A stretch of DNA of 64,000 nt from Kutzneria chonburiensis. GTDB lineage: Bacteria; Actinomycetota; Actinomycetes; Mycobacteriales; Pseudonocardiaceae. Under the pieces are notes generated by a model that was not told the origin of the DNA, made no database searches, and worked only from the letters and a program-made list of their open reading frames with translations. The position numbers were made by a program, and so were the translations under genes. Location of the stretch: NCBI RefSeq assembly GCF_028622115.1, contig NZ_CP097263.1, forward strand, positions 4,960,001 through 5,024,000, in the 5' to 3' direction. Of this stretch, positions 52,651 to 61,884 are shown piece after piece (the stretch's first letter is position 1; every line of letters starts with the position of its first letter).

Positions 52651-53298
52651 CGCGAGCTCGTCCAGCAGCGCGGCGACCTCGACCGGCATGGACACCATGA
52701 GCGAGTGCCCGCTGGGCAGTCGCCGGACCGCGGTGGCGCGCTTGGCCATGATCTCCTGGAACTCCGGCGGGAGCGACTGGTCGCGCTCACACAGCACGTA
52801 GGTGGACGGAATGTCCCGCCACGCCGCGCCGACCTGCTTCTCCCGCCACGCCAACGCGCTTTGCGGCCGCAGCCGCGCCACCGCCTCGCGGGCCAGCTCG
52901 GGCGACACGTCGGAGTACATGGTGCCGATCGGGTCGTCCCGAACCGGGATCATCGTCAGCTCAGGTGGCAGCTCGCGGCCGGCGGTGGACATCAGGGACT
53001 CGCCGGCCTCGATCTGGAACGCCGCCAGGTAGGCCAGGTGCGCGACGTTCGGCGCGCCCACCGCGGCCTGCGACACCGGGATGCCGCCGTAGGAGTGGCC
53101 GACCAGCAGCACCGGGCCGTCGATCGAGTCCACCTTCTCACGGATCACCTTCGCGTCGGCCTCGACGCCGTAGGCCGGACCGGCCATGCTGGGCAGGTCC
53201 ACCACATGCGACGGCCGGCCCAACTCCTTGCGCAGCAGGTCCCAACACCACGAACCGTGCCAGGCCCCGTGCACCAGCACGATCTCCGCTTCGGACAT
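52630..53298 (-). CDS. alpha/beta hydrolase
   Basis: A 222-residue alpha/beta-fold hydrolase of the esterase/lactonase type. It has the oxyanion HGAWHGSW (about 10-17), nucleophile Ser in VGHSYGG (about 75-81) and the catalytic His in LPSGHSLM (about 198-205), with an Asp before it (CERDQSL). The start ATG lies 7 bases after TAGCGT, so the transcript may be leaderless. Stand-alone gene between the two-component system and the lipoprotein. The substrate cannot be read. Confidence 0.88.
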   Translation of the reverse strand: MSEAEIVLVHGAWHGSWCWDLLRKELGRPSHVVDLPSMAGPAYGVEADAKVIREKVDSIDGPVLLVGHSYGGIPVSQAAVGAPNVAHLAYLAAFQIEAGESLMSTAGRELPPELTMIPVRDDPIGTMYSDVSPELAREAVARLRPQSALAWREKQVGAAWRDIPSTYVLCERDQSLPPEFQEIMAKRATAVRRLPSGHSLMVSMPVEVAALLDELASAVDNA

Positions 53299-53380
53299 GA
53301 GGATCACGCTAGGCAGATCCAATCCGCCGCCGCCACCGCATTATCGGCGAACGCCGGGAAATCCTGCGCGATCGGTCGGC

Positions 53381-53767
53381 TCAGTTGTCGGTGTTCTCGG
53401 TGATGTCGGCGTCGCAGCGCACGGAGCCCTTGCCGTCCTTGGTGATCGGGCTGTCCTTCTCCAGCGTGATCGCACAGCTCACCGGCTGGCCGTCGGCGGC
53501 CTTCACCGACACCGTCACGTGGCCGAGACCGGAGGCCAGGATCTTCTGGTGGAACGGCAGGGTCTGCGGGCCGGTGCTCTTCTGCGGCGTGCTCTTCGGG
53601 CTCGTGCCGTCGGAGTTGCCCGGGTACTCGACGGTGACCTCGGCCGAGCCCGACCCGGTGACCTGGAGCGCGACCTCGTAGGTGTAGCTCTTGTGGCTGC
53701 ACCCGCTGAGCAGGCCGGCGCCCACCGCGACCAGAGCGACCGTCGACATCACAGGAATCCTCGTCAT
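53381..53767 (-). CDS. MmpS-like lipoprotein
   Basis: A 128-residue exported protein. Signal peptide about 1-21 with lipobox LLSGC (Cys about 22), then a beta-rich domain of about 100 residues with PVSCAITLEKD, like the periplasmic domain of mycobacterial MmpS proteins. In mycobacteria MmpS partners MmpL transporters; no MmpL gene is here. Monocistronic. A stand-alone MmpS-like lipoprotein is common in non-mycobacterial actinomycetes. Function unknown. Confidence 0.75.
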   Translation of the reverse strand: MTRIPVMSTVALVAVGAGLLSGCSHKSYTYEVALQVTGSGSAEVTVEYPGNSDGTSPKSTPQKSTGPQTLPFHQKILASGLGHVTVSVKAADGQPVSCAITLEKDSPITKDGKGSVRCDADITENTDN

Positions 53768-53844
53768 GTCGGTATCGTCGCCGGTCGCGCCGCCCGGCCG
53801 CCTCTGTCCACGGACGGATCCGGCCTCTGACTTTCGGCCGATCC

Positions 53845-54651
53845 TCAGCCTTTGACCGAACCGCTCAGTCCGCCGACGATACGCCGCTCGGCCAGCACGA
53901 ACACGCCCAGCGCCGGCACCATGGACAGCGTGGTGAAGGCCAGGATCCGGGCCGTGTCCTGGGAGTACTGGGATTGGAAGGTCGCCACGCCCAGCGGCAG
54001 CGTGAAGTGGCTCTGGTCGTTGAACACCAGCAGCGGCAACAGGTACGCGTTCCAGCTGGTCACGAAGGCCAGCACGGTCACGGTGCTCAGCGCCGGCATG
54101 GACAGCGGCAGCAGGATCCGCCAGAAGAAGCCCAGCCGGGACGCACCGTCCAGGATGGCGGCGTCCTCCACCTCCTGCGGGATGGCCAGCATGAACGGCC
54201 GCAGGATGAGGATCGTCACCGGCAGCGAGAACGCCGCTTCCGGCAGCGCCACGCCCAGCGGGTTTTCCAGCAGGCCGACCTGCCGCAGCAGCAGGTAGAG
54301 CGGTAGGGACGCCACGCCCAGCGGGAACAGCAGGCCGATCGTGAACACGCCGTACAGCGCTTCGCGGCCGCGGAACCGGTAGCGGGACAGGGCAAATCCC
54401 GCCATCGAGCCCAGCGCCACGGCCAGCCCGGTGGCGATCACGGCGATCACCGTGCTGTTCCAGAGGAATTCCCAGAACGCCGGCGCACCGAGGATGGCCG
54501 TGTAGTTGTCGGCCACCCACGGACTGGGCCAGCCGACCGGGTTGGCGTTGACCTGGGCCGTCGTGCGGAAGCCGCCGATCACGACGAAGAGCAGCGGGAC
54601 GATGGTGATGCCGGCGACCAGAAGTCCGGCGAGGTAGGCGAGTTTTCTCAT
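53845..54651 (-). CDS. carbohydrate ABC transporter permease, MalG type
   Basis: A 268-residue inner-membrane permease with six helices and the EAA loop AAILDGASRLGFFWRILLPLSMP (about 164-186) that contacts the ATPase. It overlaps the MalF-type permease gene as ATGA. Part of a binding protein/permease/permease operon under LacI control; the ATPase is probably a shared MsiK-like protein elsewhere, since none is encoded here. Confidence 0.92.
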   Translation of the reverse strand: MRKLAYLAGLLVAGITIVPLLFVVIGGFRTTAQVNANPVGWPSPWVADNYTAILGAPAFWEFLWNSTVIAVIATGLAVALGSMAGFALSRYRFRGREALYGVFTIGLLFPLGVASLPLYLLLRQVGLLENPLGVALPEAAFSLPVTILILRPFMLAIPQEVEDAAILDGASRLGFFWRILLPLSMPALSTVTVLAFVTSWNAYLLPLLVFNDQSHFTLPLGVATFQSQYSQDTARILAFTTLSMVPALGVFVLAERRIVGGLSGSVKG

Positions 54652-55526
54652 CCCATCGCCCCCTCGGTGTCCCGGCGCAGCGCGAAGCGCTGGTACACCA
54701 AGGCGAAGGCGAAGCAGATGATGAACAGGACCACCGCGACGGCGCTGCCGTAGCCGAACTCGTAGCGCTTGAAGCCGTGGTCGATGAGGTAGGTGGCCAT
54801 GGTGGTGGAGGCGTTGGCCGGCCCGCCCAGGGTCATGATCCAGACGATGTCGAAGACCTGGAGCGAGCCGATCACGCTGAGGAAGATCCAGATGCGGATG
54901 GTGGGTCCCAGCAAGGGAAGCACGACGCGGCGGACGGCCTGCCCGGCCGACGCTCCGTCGAGGGCGGCGGCCTCGAGGAGCTCGGGGGGAATGCCCTGGA
55001 GGCCGGCGAGCAGCAGGATGATGCCGAAGCCGAGGTACTTCCACGTGATCACGGCGAACAGTGTGAACAGCACCACCTGCGGATCAGCGAGCCACTGGTG
55101 GATGACGCCGTGCAGGCCGAGGAAGGTCAGCGCCTGGTCGGTGAAGCCGCCGGGCTGCAGGATGAGCAGCCAGATCACCGCGGTGGTGGCCTCGGACAGC
55201 ACGTACGGCGCGAACACGATCAGCCGCAGTGCTGCCCGCCCACGGAGCTTTCGGTTGAGCAGCAAGGCAATTGCCACGCTGACCGGCAGCTGCACGACCA
55301 GCGACAACACCACGATCACCAGGTTGTGCCCGACGGCGCCCTGAAAGACGTTGCCGCCCAGCACATCCCAGTAGTTGCCGAGGCCGACGAAGTCGGTCAG
55401 CGCGCCGAAACCCTGCCAGTCGTAGAGGCTGTAGTACGCGGCGACGATGATCGGCACGAGCACGAAGCCGACGAACAGCAGCAGCGCGGGGCCGAGCAGC
55501 AGGGCCAGTTCGAGCCGGCGCCTCAC
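54648..55526 (-). CDS. carbohydrate ABC transporter permease, MalF type
   Basis: A 292-residue permease with six helices and the EAA loop AAALDGASAGQAVRRVVLPLLGP (about 188-210). GTG 55526 overlaps the stop of the binding protein as GTGA and replaces a longer reading that runs through that gene. Partner of the MalG-type permease. Confidence 0.92.
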   Translation of the reverse strand: MRRRLELALLLGPALLLFVGFVLVPIIVAAYYSLYDWQGFGALTDFVGLGNYWDVLGGNVFQGAVGHNLVIVVLSLVVQLPVSVAIALLLNRKLRGRAALRLIVFAPYVLSEATTAVIWLLILQPGGFTDQALTFLGLHGVIHQWLADPQVVLFTLFAVITWKYLGFGIILLLAGLQGIPPELLEAAALDGASAGQAVRRVVLPLLGPTIRIWIFLSVIGSLQVFDIVWIMTLGGPANASTTMATYLIDHGFKRYEFGYGSAVAVVLFIICFAFALVYQRFALRRDTEGAMG

Positions 55527-56785
55527 CTGTCCCCCGTCGCCGCCTGGCCGACCGTTGCCGCGACGCTGGCCGGGGTGCCCTTGCCCGCCACGAAGTTGGC
55601 GATGGCGTCGTCGAGCGCTTGCCCGACACTGGTCGGCAACGCGATGTCCAGGTAGGTCTGGATGTAGGTCGCCTTGCGGCTGAAGTCGAAGACCTGTCGC
55701 AGCGTCGGATCCTTCAGCGCGCTGGCGGCGTCCGGGTTGACCGGCAGGCCGATGCCGGCGGCGGCCAGCTTCGTCTGCACCTCGGCGCCGTCGATGTACT
55801 TCAGGAAGTCCGGGCAGGACGGCGGGGCCGCGGTGGTGCACGAGAAACCGTCGCCGCCGCCCAACGTGACGCCCGGGTCGCCGGCGCCGCCCTCGATCGT
55901 CGGGAACGGGAACCAGCCGAGCTTGCTGGCGAAGTCCTTGTCCTCGGTGAGCGCGGCCATGGTGCCGGGTTCCCAGTCGCCCTGTAACTCCATCGCCGCC
56001 TGCCCGTTGGCCACCATGCCGGCCGAACTGCCGGCGCCCTGCTGGGCCGGGGTGCCGAGGAAGCCCTCCTGGAACGGCTTCCTGGCCAGCAGCGCGGTGA
56101 GGTCGTCGCCGGCCTTGCGCCAGCACGGGTCGTCCAGCTTCTGCGCCTTGATCGACTGCTTGACCACGTCGGTCGAGCACTCGCGGACCGCGAAGTAGTC
56201 CCAGTAGAACGCGTCCGGCCAGCGGTCCTTGCTGCCGATGGCGACCGGCGTGACGCCGGCGGCCCGCAGCTTGTCGATGTCGGTGTAGAAGTCGGCCATG
56301 GTCGCGGGCGGGGTGGTGATCTGCGCTTTCTGGAACAGGTCCTTGCGATACCAGAAGCCGACCACGTGCAGGTCGAAGGGCACGCCGTACTGCTTGCCGT
56401 CGACCTGCCAGCCCTCGGCGGCCTTGCCGAGCGGGCCGATCCAGCTCGACACCGACGAGGTCAGGTCGAGCACCTTGCCGGACTTGATCTGGCTGGCCTC
56501 GCCGCCGCCACCCCACTGCTGGTAGAGGCCGGGCGGCGAGTCGGACTGCAGGGCCAGCGGCACCTTGGTCTGGAACTGCTCGTTCTGGATCGGATCGATG
56601 GAGATCGTGACGTCCGGGTGCGCGGCGTGATAGCCGTCGGCCACCGACTGCCACAGGCTCTTGAGCGGGTCGGAGGTGCCGTTGTGCCACCAGGTGAGCG
56701 CGCCGGAACCGGTGGTTCCCGACGAGCCGCACGCGGCGACGAGCAGCGCCGCGACCACGGCGGCGCACAGCCGGATGCTTCGCAT
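55523..56785 (-). CDS. extracellular sugar-binding lipoprotein
   Basis: A 420-residue ABC-importer solute-binding protein. A signal peptide with lipobox LVAAC (Cys about 19) is followed by the family fold: TWWHNGTSDPLKS (about 31-43), a YGVPFD hinge (about 132-137), and a tail region. It likely binds a beta-glucoside or related oligosaccharide, judging by the GH3 gene next to its regulator. The start is 134 bases from the divergent LacI gene, with an operator in between. Confidence 0.92.
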   Translation of the reverse strand: MRSIRLCAAVVAALLVAACGSSGTTGSGALTWWHNGTSDPLKSLWQSVADGYHAAHPDVTISIDPIQNEQFQTKVPLALQSDSPPGLYQQWGGGGEASQIKSGKVLDLTSSVSSWIGPLGKAAEGWQVDGKQYGVPFDLHVVGFWYRKDLFQKAQITTPPATMADFYTDIDKLRAAGVTPVAIGSKDRWPDAFYWDYFAVRECSTDVVKQSIKAQKLDDPCWRKAGDDLTALLARKPFQEGFLGTPAQQGAGSSAGMVANGQAAMELQGDWEPGTMAALTEDKDFASKLGWFPFPTIEGGAGDPGVTLGGGDGFSCTTAAPPSCPDFLKYIDGAEVQTKLAAAGIGLPVNPDAASALKDPTLRQVFDFSRKATYIQTYLDIALPTSVGQALDDAIANFVAGKGTPASVAATVGQAATGDR

Positions 56786-56880
56786 GACTGGTCCACTCCT
56801 GACGACGTCGGCCGAGCTGGACCGGGCGGCAGAGCCCGAATTGGTGCCTGAGTCTGGAGTGGCCCGGACCTCGTGTCAAT

Positions 56881-56894
56881 CGTTGTCGATAACG
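56881..56894. promoter_or_regulatory. LacI operator, CGTTGTCGATAACG
   Basis: An almost perfect palindrome, CGTT-G-TCGA-T-AACG (one mismatch), 25 bases before the LacI start and between the divergent importer and regulator genes. The central CG fits LacI-type operators. A TAGCGT (56906-56911) just downstream could be the -10 of the regulator gene. Confidence 0.65.
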
Positions 56895-56918
56895 TTTTAC
56901 ACGGGTAGCGTCGGGCCC

Positions 56919-57926
56919 GTGCAGCCAAGCTCACGGGTCACCATCCGGGACGTCGCGGCCGCCGCCGGCGTGTCGGTGGCGACCGTCTCCAAGGTCATCA
57001 ACGACCGCTACGGGGTGTCGGCCGACACCATGGCGCGGGTCCGCGCGGTCATCGCCGAGCTGGGCTACGAGGCCAGCCTGGTGGCGCAGAGCCTGCGCAA
57101 CCACCGGACCAACGTGATCGGCATCCTGGTCGCCGACATCGAGCCGTTCAGCACCGAGCTGCTGCGCGGAGCGGCCGACGCGATCCGGGACACCGGCTAC
57201 GAGCTGGTCGTCTACTCGGCCGGCGGCCGCACCGGCGACAAGCTGGGCTGGGAGCGGCGCTACCTGTCGCGGCTGTCCGGGACCCTGGTCGACGGGGCCG
57301 TGCTGGTCACGCCCAGCGTGCTCGACGTGCGCTTCGACGCCCCGGTGGTGGCCGTCGACCCGCACACCGGCCCGTCCGGGCTGCCGACCGTCGATTCCGA
57401 CAATCTGCGCGGCGCGCGGCTGGCCACCGAGCACCTGCTTTCCTTGGGGCACAGGCGAATCGCCCTGCTGACCGGGCGGGAGGACCTCCAGTCGGCGCGG
57501 CTGCGCGAGCGGGGCTTCCGGGAGGCGATGGCCGACGCGGGCGTGCCGGTGGACGAGGAGCTGGTGCAGCCGGGCGACTACGACGCCGTGGTGTCGGCGG
57601 CGGCAGCAAAGCGGCTTTTGTCGCACCACACGCCACCAACTGCGGTGTTCGCGGCCAATGACACCTCGGCCATGGTCACCGTGGACACGGCCCGGTCGCT
57701 CGGGTTGCGCGTGCCGGAGGACCTGTCGGTGGTCGGCTTCGACAACATCCCGGAGTCGGCGCTGAACTCGCCGCCGCTGACCACCGTGAACCAGCCGATC
57801 AAGATCATGGGCCGGCAGGCGATCGAGATGCTGGTGCGGCTGATGCGCGGCGACGAGCTCGACAAGACGCACGTCACGCTGGACACCCACCTCGTGGTGC
57901 GGGGGTCGGCATGCGCCCCGCGGTAG
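56919..57926 (+). CDS. LacI-family repressor
   Basis: A 335-residue LacI regulator. It begins with the helix-turn-helix (VTIRDVAAAAGVSVATVSKVIN, about 6-27) and hinge, then a periplasmic-binding-like sugar domain (about 62-330). GTG 56919 is chosen because the family starts about 5 residues before the helix-turn-helix, and TAGCGT lies 7 bases upstream, so the mRNA is likely leaderless. It overlaps the GH3 gene by 16 bases (translational coupling) and is divergent from the importer. It should control import and cleavage of the same glycoside. Confidence 0.95.
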   Translation: MQPSSRVTIRDVAAAAGVSVATVSKVINDRYGVSADTMARVRAVIAELGYEASLVAQSLRNHRTNVIGILVADIEPFSTELLRGAADAIRDTGYELVVYSAGGRTGDKLGWERRYLSRLSGTLVDGAVLVTPSVLDVRFDAPVVAVDPHTGPSGLPTVDSDNLRGARLATEHLLSLGHRRIALLTGREDLQSARLRERGFREAMADAGVPVDEELVQPGDYDAVVSAAAAKRLLSHHTPPTAVFAANDTSAMVTVDTARSLGLRVPEDLSVVGFDNIPESALNSPPLTTVNQPIKIMGRQAIEMLVRLMRGDELDKTHVTLDTHLVVRGSACAPR

Positions 57927-60178
57927 AGCCGCCGGACCGGGTCCGCGACCTGCTGGCGCGGATGACCGTCGAGGAGAAAGTGGCCCAGTTGCAGAGCATC
58001 TGGGTCGGCGTGGACGAGGGCGGCGGGGTCGCGCCGCACCAGCACGACATGGCGGTCGAACCGGTCGACTTCGATGCCTCGATCAAGCACGGCATCGGTC
58101 AGCTGACCAGGGCGTTCGGCACGCGGCCGGTGGAACCCAACCTCGGCGCACGAGCCGTGGCACGCAGCCAGCGGCAGATCATGGAGGCCAACCGGTTCGG
58201 CATCCCGGCCATGGTGCACGAGGAGTGCCTCACCGGGCTGACCGCTTGGCAGGCAACGATTTTCCCGTCGCCGCTGTGCTGGGGCGCGACCTTCGACCCT
58301 GTGCTGGTCGAACACATGGGGGCGGCGATCGGGCAGACCATGCGGACGGCCGGCGTGCACCAGGGGCTGGCGCCGGTGCTGGACGTGGTTCGGGACCTGC
58401 GCTGGGGCCGGGTCGAGGAGACCATCGGCGAGGATCCGTTCCTGGTCGGCCTGATCGGCGGTGCCTACGTGCGCGGCCTGGAGTCCGCCGGCGTGGTCGC
58501 CACGTTGAAGCACTTCGCCGGCTATTCGTCGTCACGGGCCGGCCGCAACTTCGGGCCGGTGTCCATCGGCCCGCGTGAGCTGGCCGACGTGCTGCTGCCG
58601 CCGTTCGAGGCGGCGCTGAAGGACGGGGCCCGGTCGGTGATGAACGCCTACACTGACAACGACGGTGTCCCGGCCGCAGCGGACGAATCCCTGCTGACAC
58701 AGCGACTTCGCGACGAGTACGGCTTCGATGGCACGGTCGTGGCCGACTACTTCGCGATCTCTTTCCTCCAGACCCTGCACGGCATCGCGCAGACGGCCGC
58801 CGATGCCGCCGGCCTCGCCTTGCGGGCCGGGATCGACGTCGAGCTGCCGACCGTGAACTGTTACGGCGAACCGCTGTTGGCCGCGATCGACGCCGGCACC
58901 GTCGACATCGGACTGATCGACCGCGCGGTTTCCCGGGTGCTGACCCAGAAATGGCAGCTCGGCCTGCTCGACGACGACTACTCCCCCGAGCCCGACGGCC
59001 CCGTCGACCTCGACCCCGCCGCCTCCCGCGCGCTGGCGCTCGACCTCGCCCGCCAGTCGATCGTGCTGCTACAGAACGATATTCTTCCGCTTTCTCCCGG
59101 CGCGCGGCTCGCCGTGATCGGGCCGCGGGCCGACGAGCGGCACGCCGTGATGGGCTGCTACTCGTTCCCCGTGCATGTCGGCGTGCACCATCCCGATGTG
59201 CCCCTTGGGGTTTCGGCGCCGACCGTGGTGGAAGCGCTGAGTAACGACTACACCGTTACTTACGCCCAGGGCTGCCCCGTGCTCGGCGGCGACGACGCCG
59301 GCATCGCCGAAGCGGTGGCCGCCGCCGAGGATGCCGACTGCTGCGTGGTCGTGCTCGGCGACCGGACCGGCATGTTCGGCGCCGGCACGTCCGGCGAGGG
59401 CTGCGACGTTGCCGACCTGCGACTTCCCGGCCGGCAGGAAGAGCTGCTGGAAGCCGTGCTCGGCACCGGCAAGCCGGTCGTGCTGGTGCTGCTGGTCGGC
59501 CGGCCCTACGAGATCTCCCGGCAGGCGGACCGCCTGGCCGCCATCCTCTGCGGTTTCCTGCCCGGGGAGGAGGGGTCGACCGCGCTCGCCGACGTGCTCA
59601 GCGGGCGGGTCGACCCCTCCGGCCGGCTGCCGGTGAGCTTTCCGCGCACCGGCGCCGGCCACCCTTCCACCTACCTGGCCCCCTCCCTGGGCCGGCGGAC
59701 CGACGTGAGCAGCGTCGATCCGACCCCCCTGTTCCCTTTCGGGCACGGGCTCGGCTACACCCCCGTCACCTGGCTCGACGCCGACTGCTCGCCGTCCTGG
59801 CCCACCGACGGCGTGTGCCGCCTGTCGGTGACCTTGCGCAACGACCACGACCGCCCGGCGACCGAGGTCGTCCAGGTCTACCTGCACGACCCCGTGGCCG
59901 AGGTCGTCCGACCCGTGCAGCAGCTCATCGCCTGCTCCCGTGTCACCCTGCCACCCGGCGGCACCACCCGCGTCGACTTCGACCTGCACGCCGATCTCAC
60001 CTGCTACACCGGACTTTCCGGCCGACGGCAGGTTGATCCCGGCACGGTCGAGCTCCGCATTGGACGGTCCAGTGTGGACATGGTGAGCACACTGTCCCTC
60101 GAGCTCACCGGCCCACGCCGGTACGTCGGCTTCGACCGGGTGCTGCGGCCGACTCAGGTGGCGATGCCGATCGCCTGA
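57911..60178 (+). CDS. GH3 beta-glucosidase
   Basis: A 755-residue family 3 glycoside hydrolase. The (beta/alpha)8 domain (about 1-330) holds KHFAGY (about 198-203) and the nucleophile Asp at about 279 in VVADYF. The alpha/beta sandwich (about 360-580) follows, with TGMFGAGTSGEG, and a C-terminal fibronectin III-like domain from about 640. No signal peptide, so it is cytoplasmic and cleaves sugars brought in by the neighbouring importer. Its ATG lies within the end of the LacI gene. Beta-glucosidase or beta-xylosidase specificity is not resolvable from the sequence alone. Confidence 0.93.
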   Translation: MRPAVEPPDRVRDLLARMTVEEKVAQLQSIWVGVDEGGGVAPHQHDMAVEPVDFDASIKHGIGQLTRAFGTRPVEPNLGARAVARSQRQIMEANRFGIPAMVHEECLTGLTAWQATIFPSPLCWGATFDPVLVEHMGAAIGQTMRTAGVHQGLAPVLDVVRDLRWGRVEETIGEDPFLVGLIGGAYVRGLESAGVVATLKHFAGYSSSRAGRNFGPVSIGPRELADVLLPPFEAALKDGARSVMNAYTDNDGVPAAADESLLTQRLRDEYGFDGTVVADYFAISFLQTLHGIAQTAADAAGLALRAGIDVELPTVNCYGEPLLAAIDAGTVDIGLIDRAVSRVLTQKWQLGLLDDDYSPEPDGPVDLDPAASRALALDLARQSIVLLQNDILPLSPGARLAVIGPRADERHAVMGCYSFPVHVGVHHPDVPLGVSAPTVVEALSNDYTVTYAQGCPVLGGDDAGIAEAVAAAEDADCCVVVLGDRTGMFGAGTSGEGCDVADLRLPGRQEELLEAVLGTGKPVVLVLLVGRPYEISRQADRLAAILCGFLPGEEGSTALADVLSGRVDPSGRLPVSFPRTGAGHPSTYLAPSLGRRTDVSSVDPTPLFPFGHGLGYTPVTWLDADCSPSWPTDGVCRLSVTLRNDHDRPATEVVQVYLHDPVAEVVRPVQQLIACSRVTLPPGGTTRVDFDLHADLTCYTGLSGRRQVDPGTVELRIGRSSVDMVSTLSLELTGPRRYVGFDRVLRPTQVAMPIA

Positions 60179-60819
60179 CCGAAGGTCGCCCGGTCGGCGA
60201 TCGAGGCCAGCATGAAATGGGCGACATCGGCCCGCGGGATGAACGCGCCGCCGCGGAGGTTCTGGTCGATCGCGGTGCGGTAATGCCCGGTCAGCGGCTT
60301 GTCGGTGAGCCGCGGCGGCCGGACGGAGGTCCAGTCGAGGCCGCTGGCCCGCAGCAGGTCCTCCATCACGGCCAGGTCCAGGTAGTGGTCGTAGAAGGCC
60401 CGCCGCACGAGCGGCGTGAGCACGTTGCGCATGATCACGCCCTCGCCGGCATCGTGCCGCGGCGGATGCGGCCGGTCCGGCGACGGCGTGGTCGACACCG
60501 GCGCGGCGCTCACCACGCTCAGCCGGCGCGCCCCGGTCGCCCGCATCGCCGCCAGTAGAGACCGGGTGCCGGCCGAGGTGATCCCGGCCAGCTTCGCGTT
60601 GCGGGGGCCGAGGCCGGACAGCACGGCGTCGGCCCCGTCGACCGCCTTCTCCAGGTCGGACGGATCCGCGTCGGACAGGTCGACCCGGACCGTGCGCACC
60701 TCCATCGACACCCTGCTCGGATCACGGACCACCGCCGTGACCTCGTGCCCCGCCGCCAGCGCCTGGTCGACCAGGCACCGCCCGATGCCGCCCGTCGCCG
60801 CCACCACCGTGATTCTCAT
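60154..60819 (-). CDS. NAD(P)H-binding atypical SDR (NmrA-like)
   Basis: A 221-residue protein with a Rossmann motif V-A-A-T-G-G-I-G (about 6-13) and the region VLSGLGPRNAKLAG. It lacks a clear Tyr-x3-Lys; the family includes flavin reductases, epimerases and NmrA-type redox sensors. The first ATG is 60819. Its 3' end overlaps the GH3 gene end by 25 bases on the other strand. Cytoplasmic. Function unknown. Confidence 0.85.
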   Translation of the reverse strand: MRITVVAATGGIGRCLVDQALAAGHEVTAVVRDPSRVSMEVRTVRVDLSDADPSDLEKAVDGADAVLSGLGPRNAKLAGITSAGTRSLLAAMRATGARRLSVVSAAPVSTTPSPDRPHPPRHDAGEGVIMRNVLTPLVRRAFYDHYLDLAVMEDLLRASGLDWTSVRPPRLTDKPLTGHYRTAIDQNLRGGAFIPRADVAHFMLASIADRATFGQAIGIAT

Positions 60820-60884
60820 TCGGCCCACCCCCGAAACGTTGTCTGTACCGCTATGACGAGTGGGCCGCCGAAAACCTGACAGGC

Positions 60885-61355
60885 TCAGCCACCCATCGGC
60901 GCGCCGGTCTCGACGAACGTCTTCAGGTCGCTGAGCAGGTACGGCCAGCCGCCACCGGCGTCCTGGACGTCGCCGCTGGTCATGGCGGCGGTCAGCGGCG
61001 CGTCGGTGGTCTCGTGGGTGACGGTCAGGCGGGTGGAGCCGTACTGCTCCTCCAGCTCCCAGGTGAGCGTGCCGGCGGCCTCGGCGGCGATCTCGGGACT
61101 GAAATTGGCGTGCCAGGTCTGGACCAGGCGGCGCGGCGGATCGCACTCGATCACCTCGCCGTCGATGACCACCTCGGGCGCGCCGTGGTCGAGCATCTCC
61201 TTGCTGGCCAGCGCCCGGAACGCGCCACCAACTCGGAGTTCGTACTCGCTGACGCAACGATAGGCGTACTTGTCGTTGAATTCCGGCTGGGTGATGGCGT
61301 CCCACACCTGCTGCGGCTTCGCGTTGATGAACACCCGGTTGACCTGCACGCTCAT
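60885..61355 (-). CDS. AHSA1/SRPBCC-family protein
   Basis: A 156-residue START/SRPBCC-fold protein (VFINAKPQQVWDAITQPE … GTLTWELEEQYGSTRLTVTHET) with a large hydrophobic cavity. Such proteins are common partners of ArsR-type regulators in actinomycetes, and here the ArsR gene lies 3 bases upstream in the same operon. The ATG has GAGGAG 7 bases upstream. The ligand is unknown. Confidence 0.88.
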   Translation of the reverse strand: MSVQVNRVFINAKPQQVWDAITQPEFNDKYAYRCVSEYELRVGGAFRALASKEMLDHGAPEVVIDGEVIECDPPRRLVQTWHANFSPEIAAEAAGTLTWELEEQYGSTRLTVTHETTDAPLTAAMTSGDVQDAGGGWPYLLSDLKTFVETGAPMGG

Positions 61356-61358
61356 GGT

Positions 61359-61682
61359 TCACTCCTCGCTTTCGAGCTGGGCCTTCAGTTCGGTGAGCGC
61401 CGTGATGCGGGGCTCGGTGTACTTGTCGATCCAGCGGTCGTGGATGAGACGGATCGGGACGGGATTGAGGTGGTGATGCTTCTCCCGGCCGACCCGACGC
61501 GTGACGACGAGCCCGGCCTCCTCCAGCACCTTGAGGTGCTTGGCCACGCCGAACCGGCTCATCGCCAGCTCGCCTTCCAGCTCGGACTGGGTCTGCCCGT
61601 CACGGACGAACAGCAGGTCGAGCAGGAAGCGGCGAGTCGGGTCGGCGAGCGCCTTGAACACGCGGTCGTCGTCCTCGGTCAC
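61359..61682 (-). CDS. ArsR-family HTH regulator
   Basis: A 107-residue winged-helix repressor: VFKALADPTRRFLLDLLF, then the helix-turn-helix QSELEGELAMSRFGVAKHLKVLEEAGLV. It lacks the CxC metal motif, so it is not a classical metal sensor. GTG 61682 was chosen because a longer frame would start inside the palindrome at 61697-61712, and TATTCT lies 7 bases upstream of the GTG (leaderless). It autoregulates and controls the SRPBCC gene downstream. Confidence 0.9.
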   Translation of the reverse strand: MTEDDDRVFKALADPTRRFLLDLLFVRDGQTQSELEGELAMSRFGVAKHLKVLEEAGLVVTRRVGREKHHHLNPVPIRLIHDRWIDKYTEPRITALTELKAQLESEE

Positions 61683-61696
61683 ATGAACGAGAATAG

Positions 61697-61712
61697 GTGA
61701 CCAAATGGTCAC
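61697..61712. promoter_or_regulatory. palindromic ArsR operator GTGACC-N4-GGTCAC
   Basis: A perfect 6-base inverted repeat with 4-base spacer just upstream of the TATTCT of the ArsR gene. The position over the promoter suggests autorepression. Confidence 0.7.
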
Positions 61713-61884
61713 ATGTCAACGCCCCCCACCCCCGCGAGTCCCGCTTACCGACACACCGAAATCCGTTCTCAGACACTTTCGAATGTCACATGCGCGTCAT
61801 ACTTGCCGCTCAGCGGCACATCCGGACCGCATGTGCCAGTCGGGTGGGCCGGGGCTGAGTGCATTGGCCGCACTGCCCGGGACA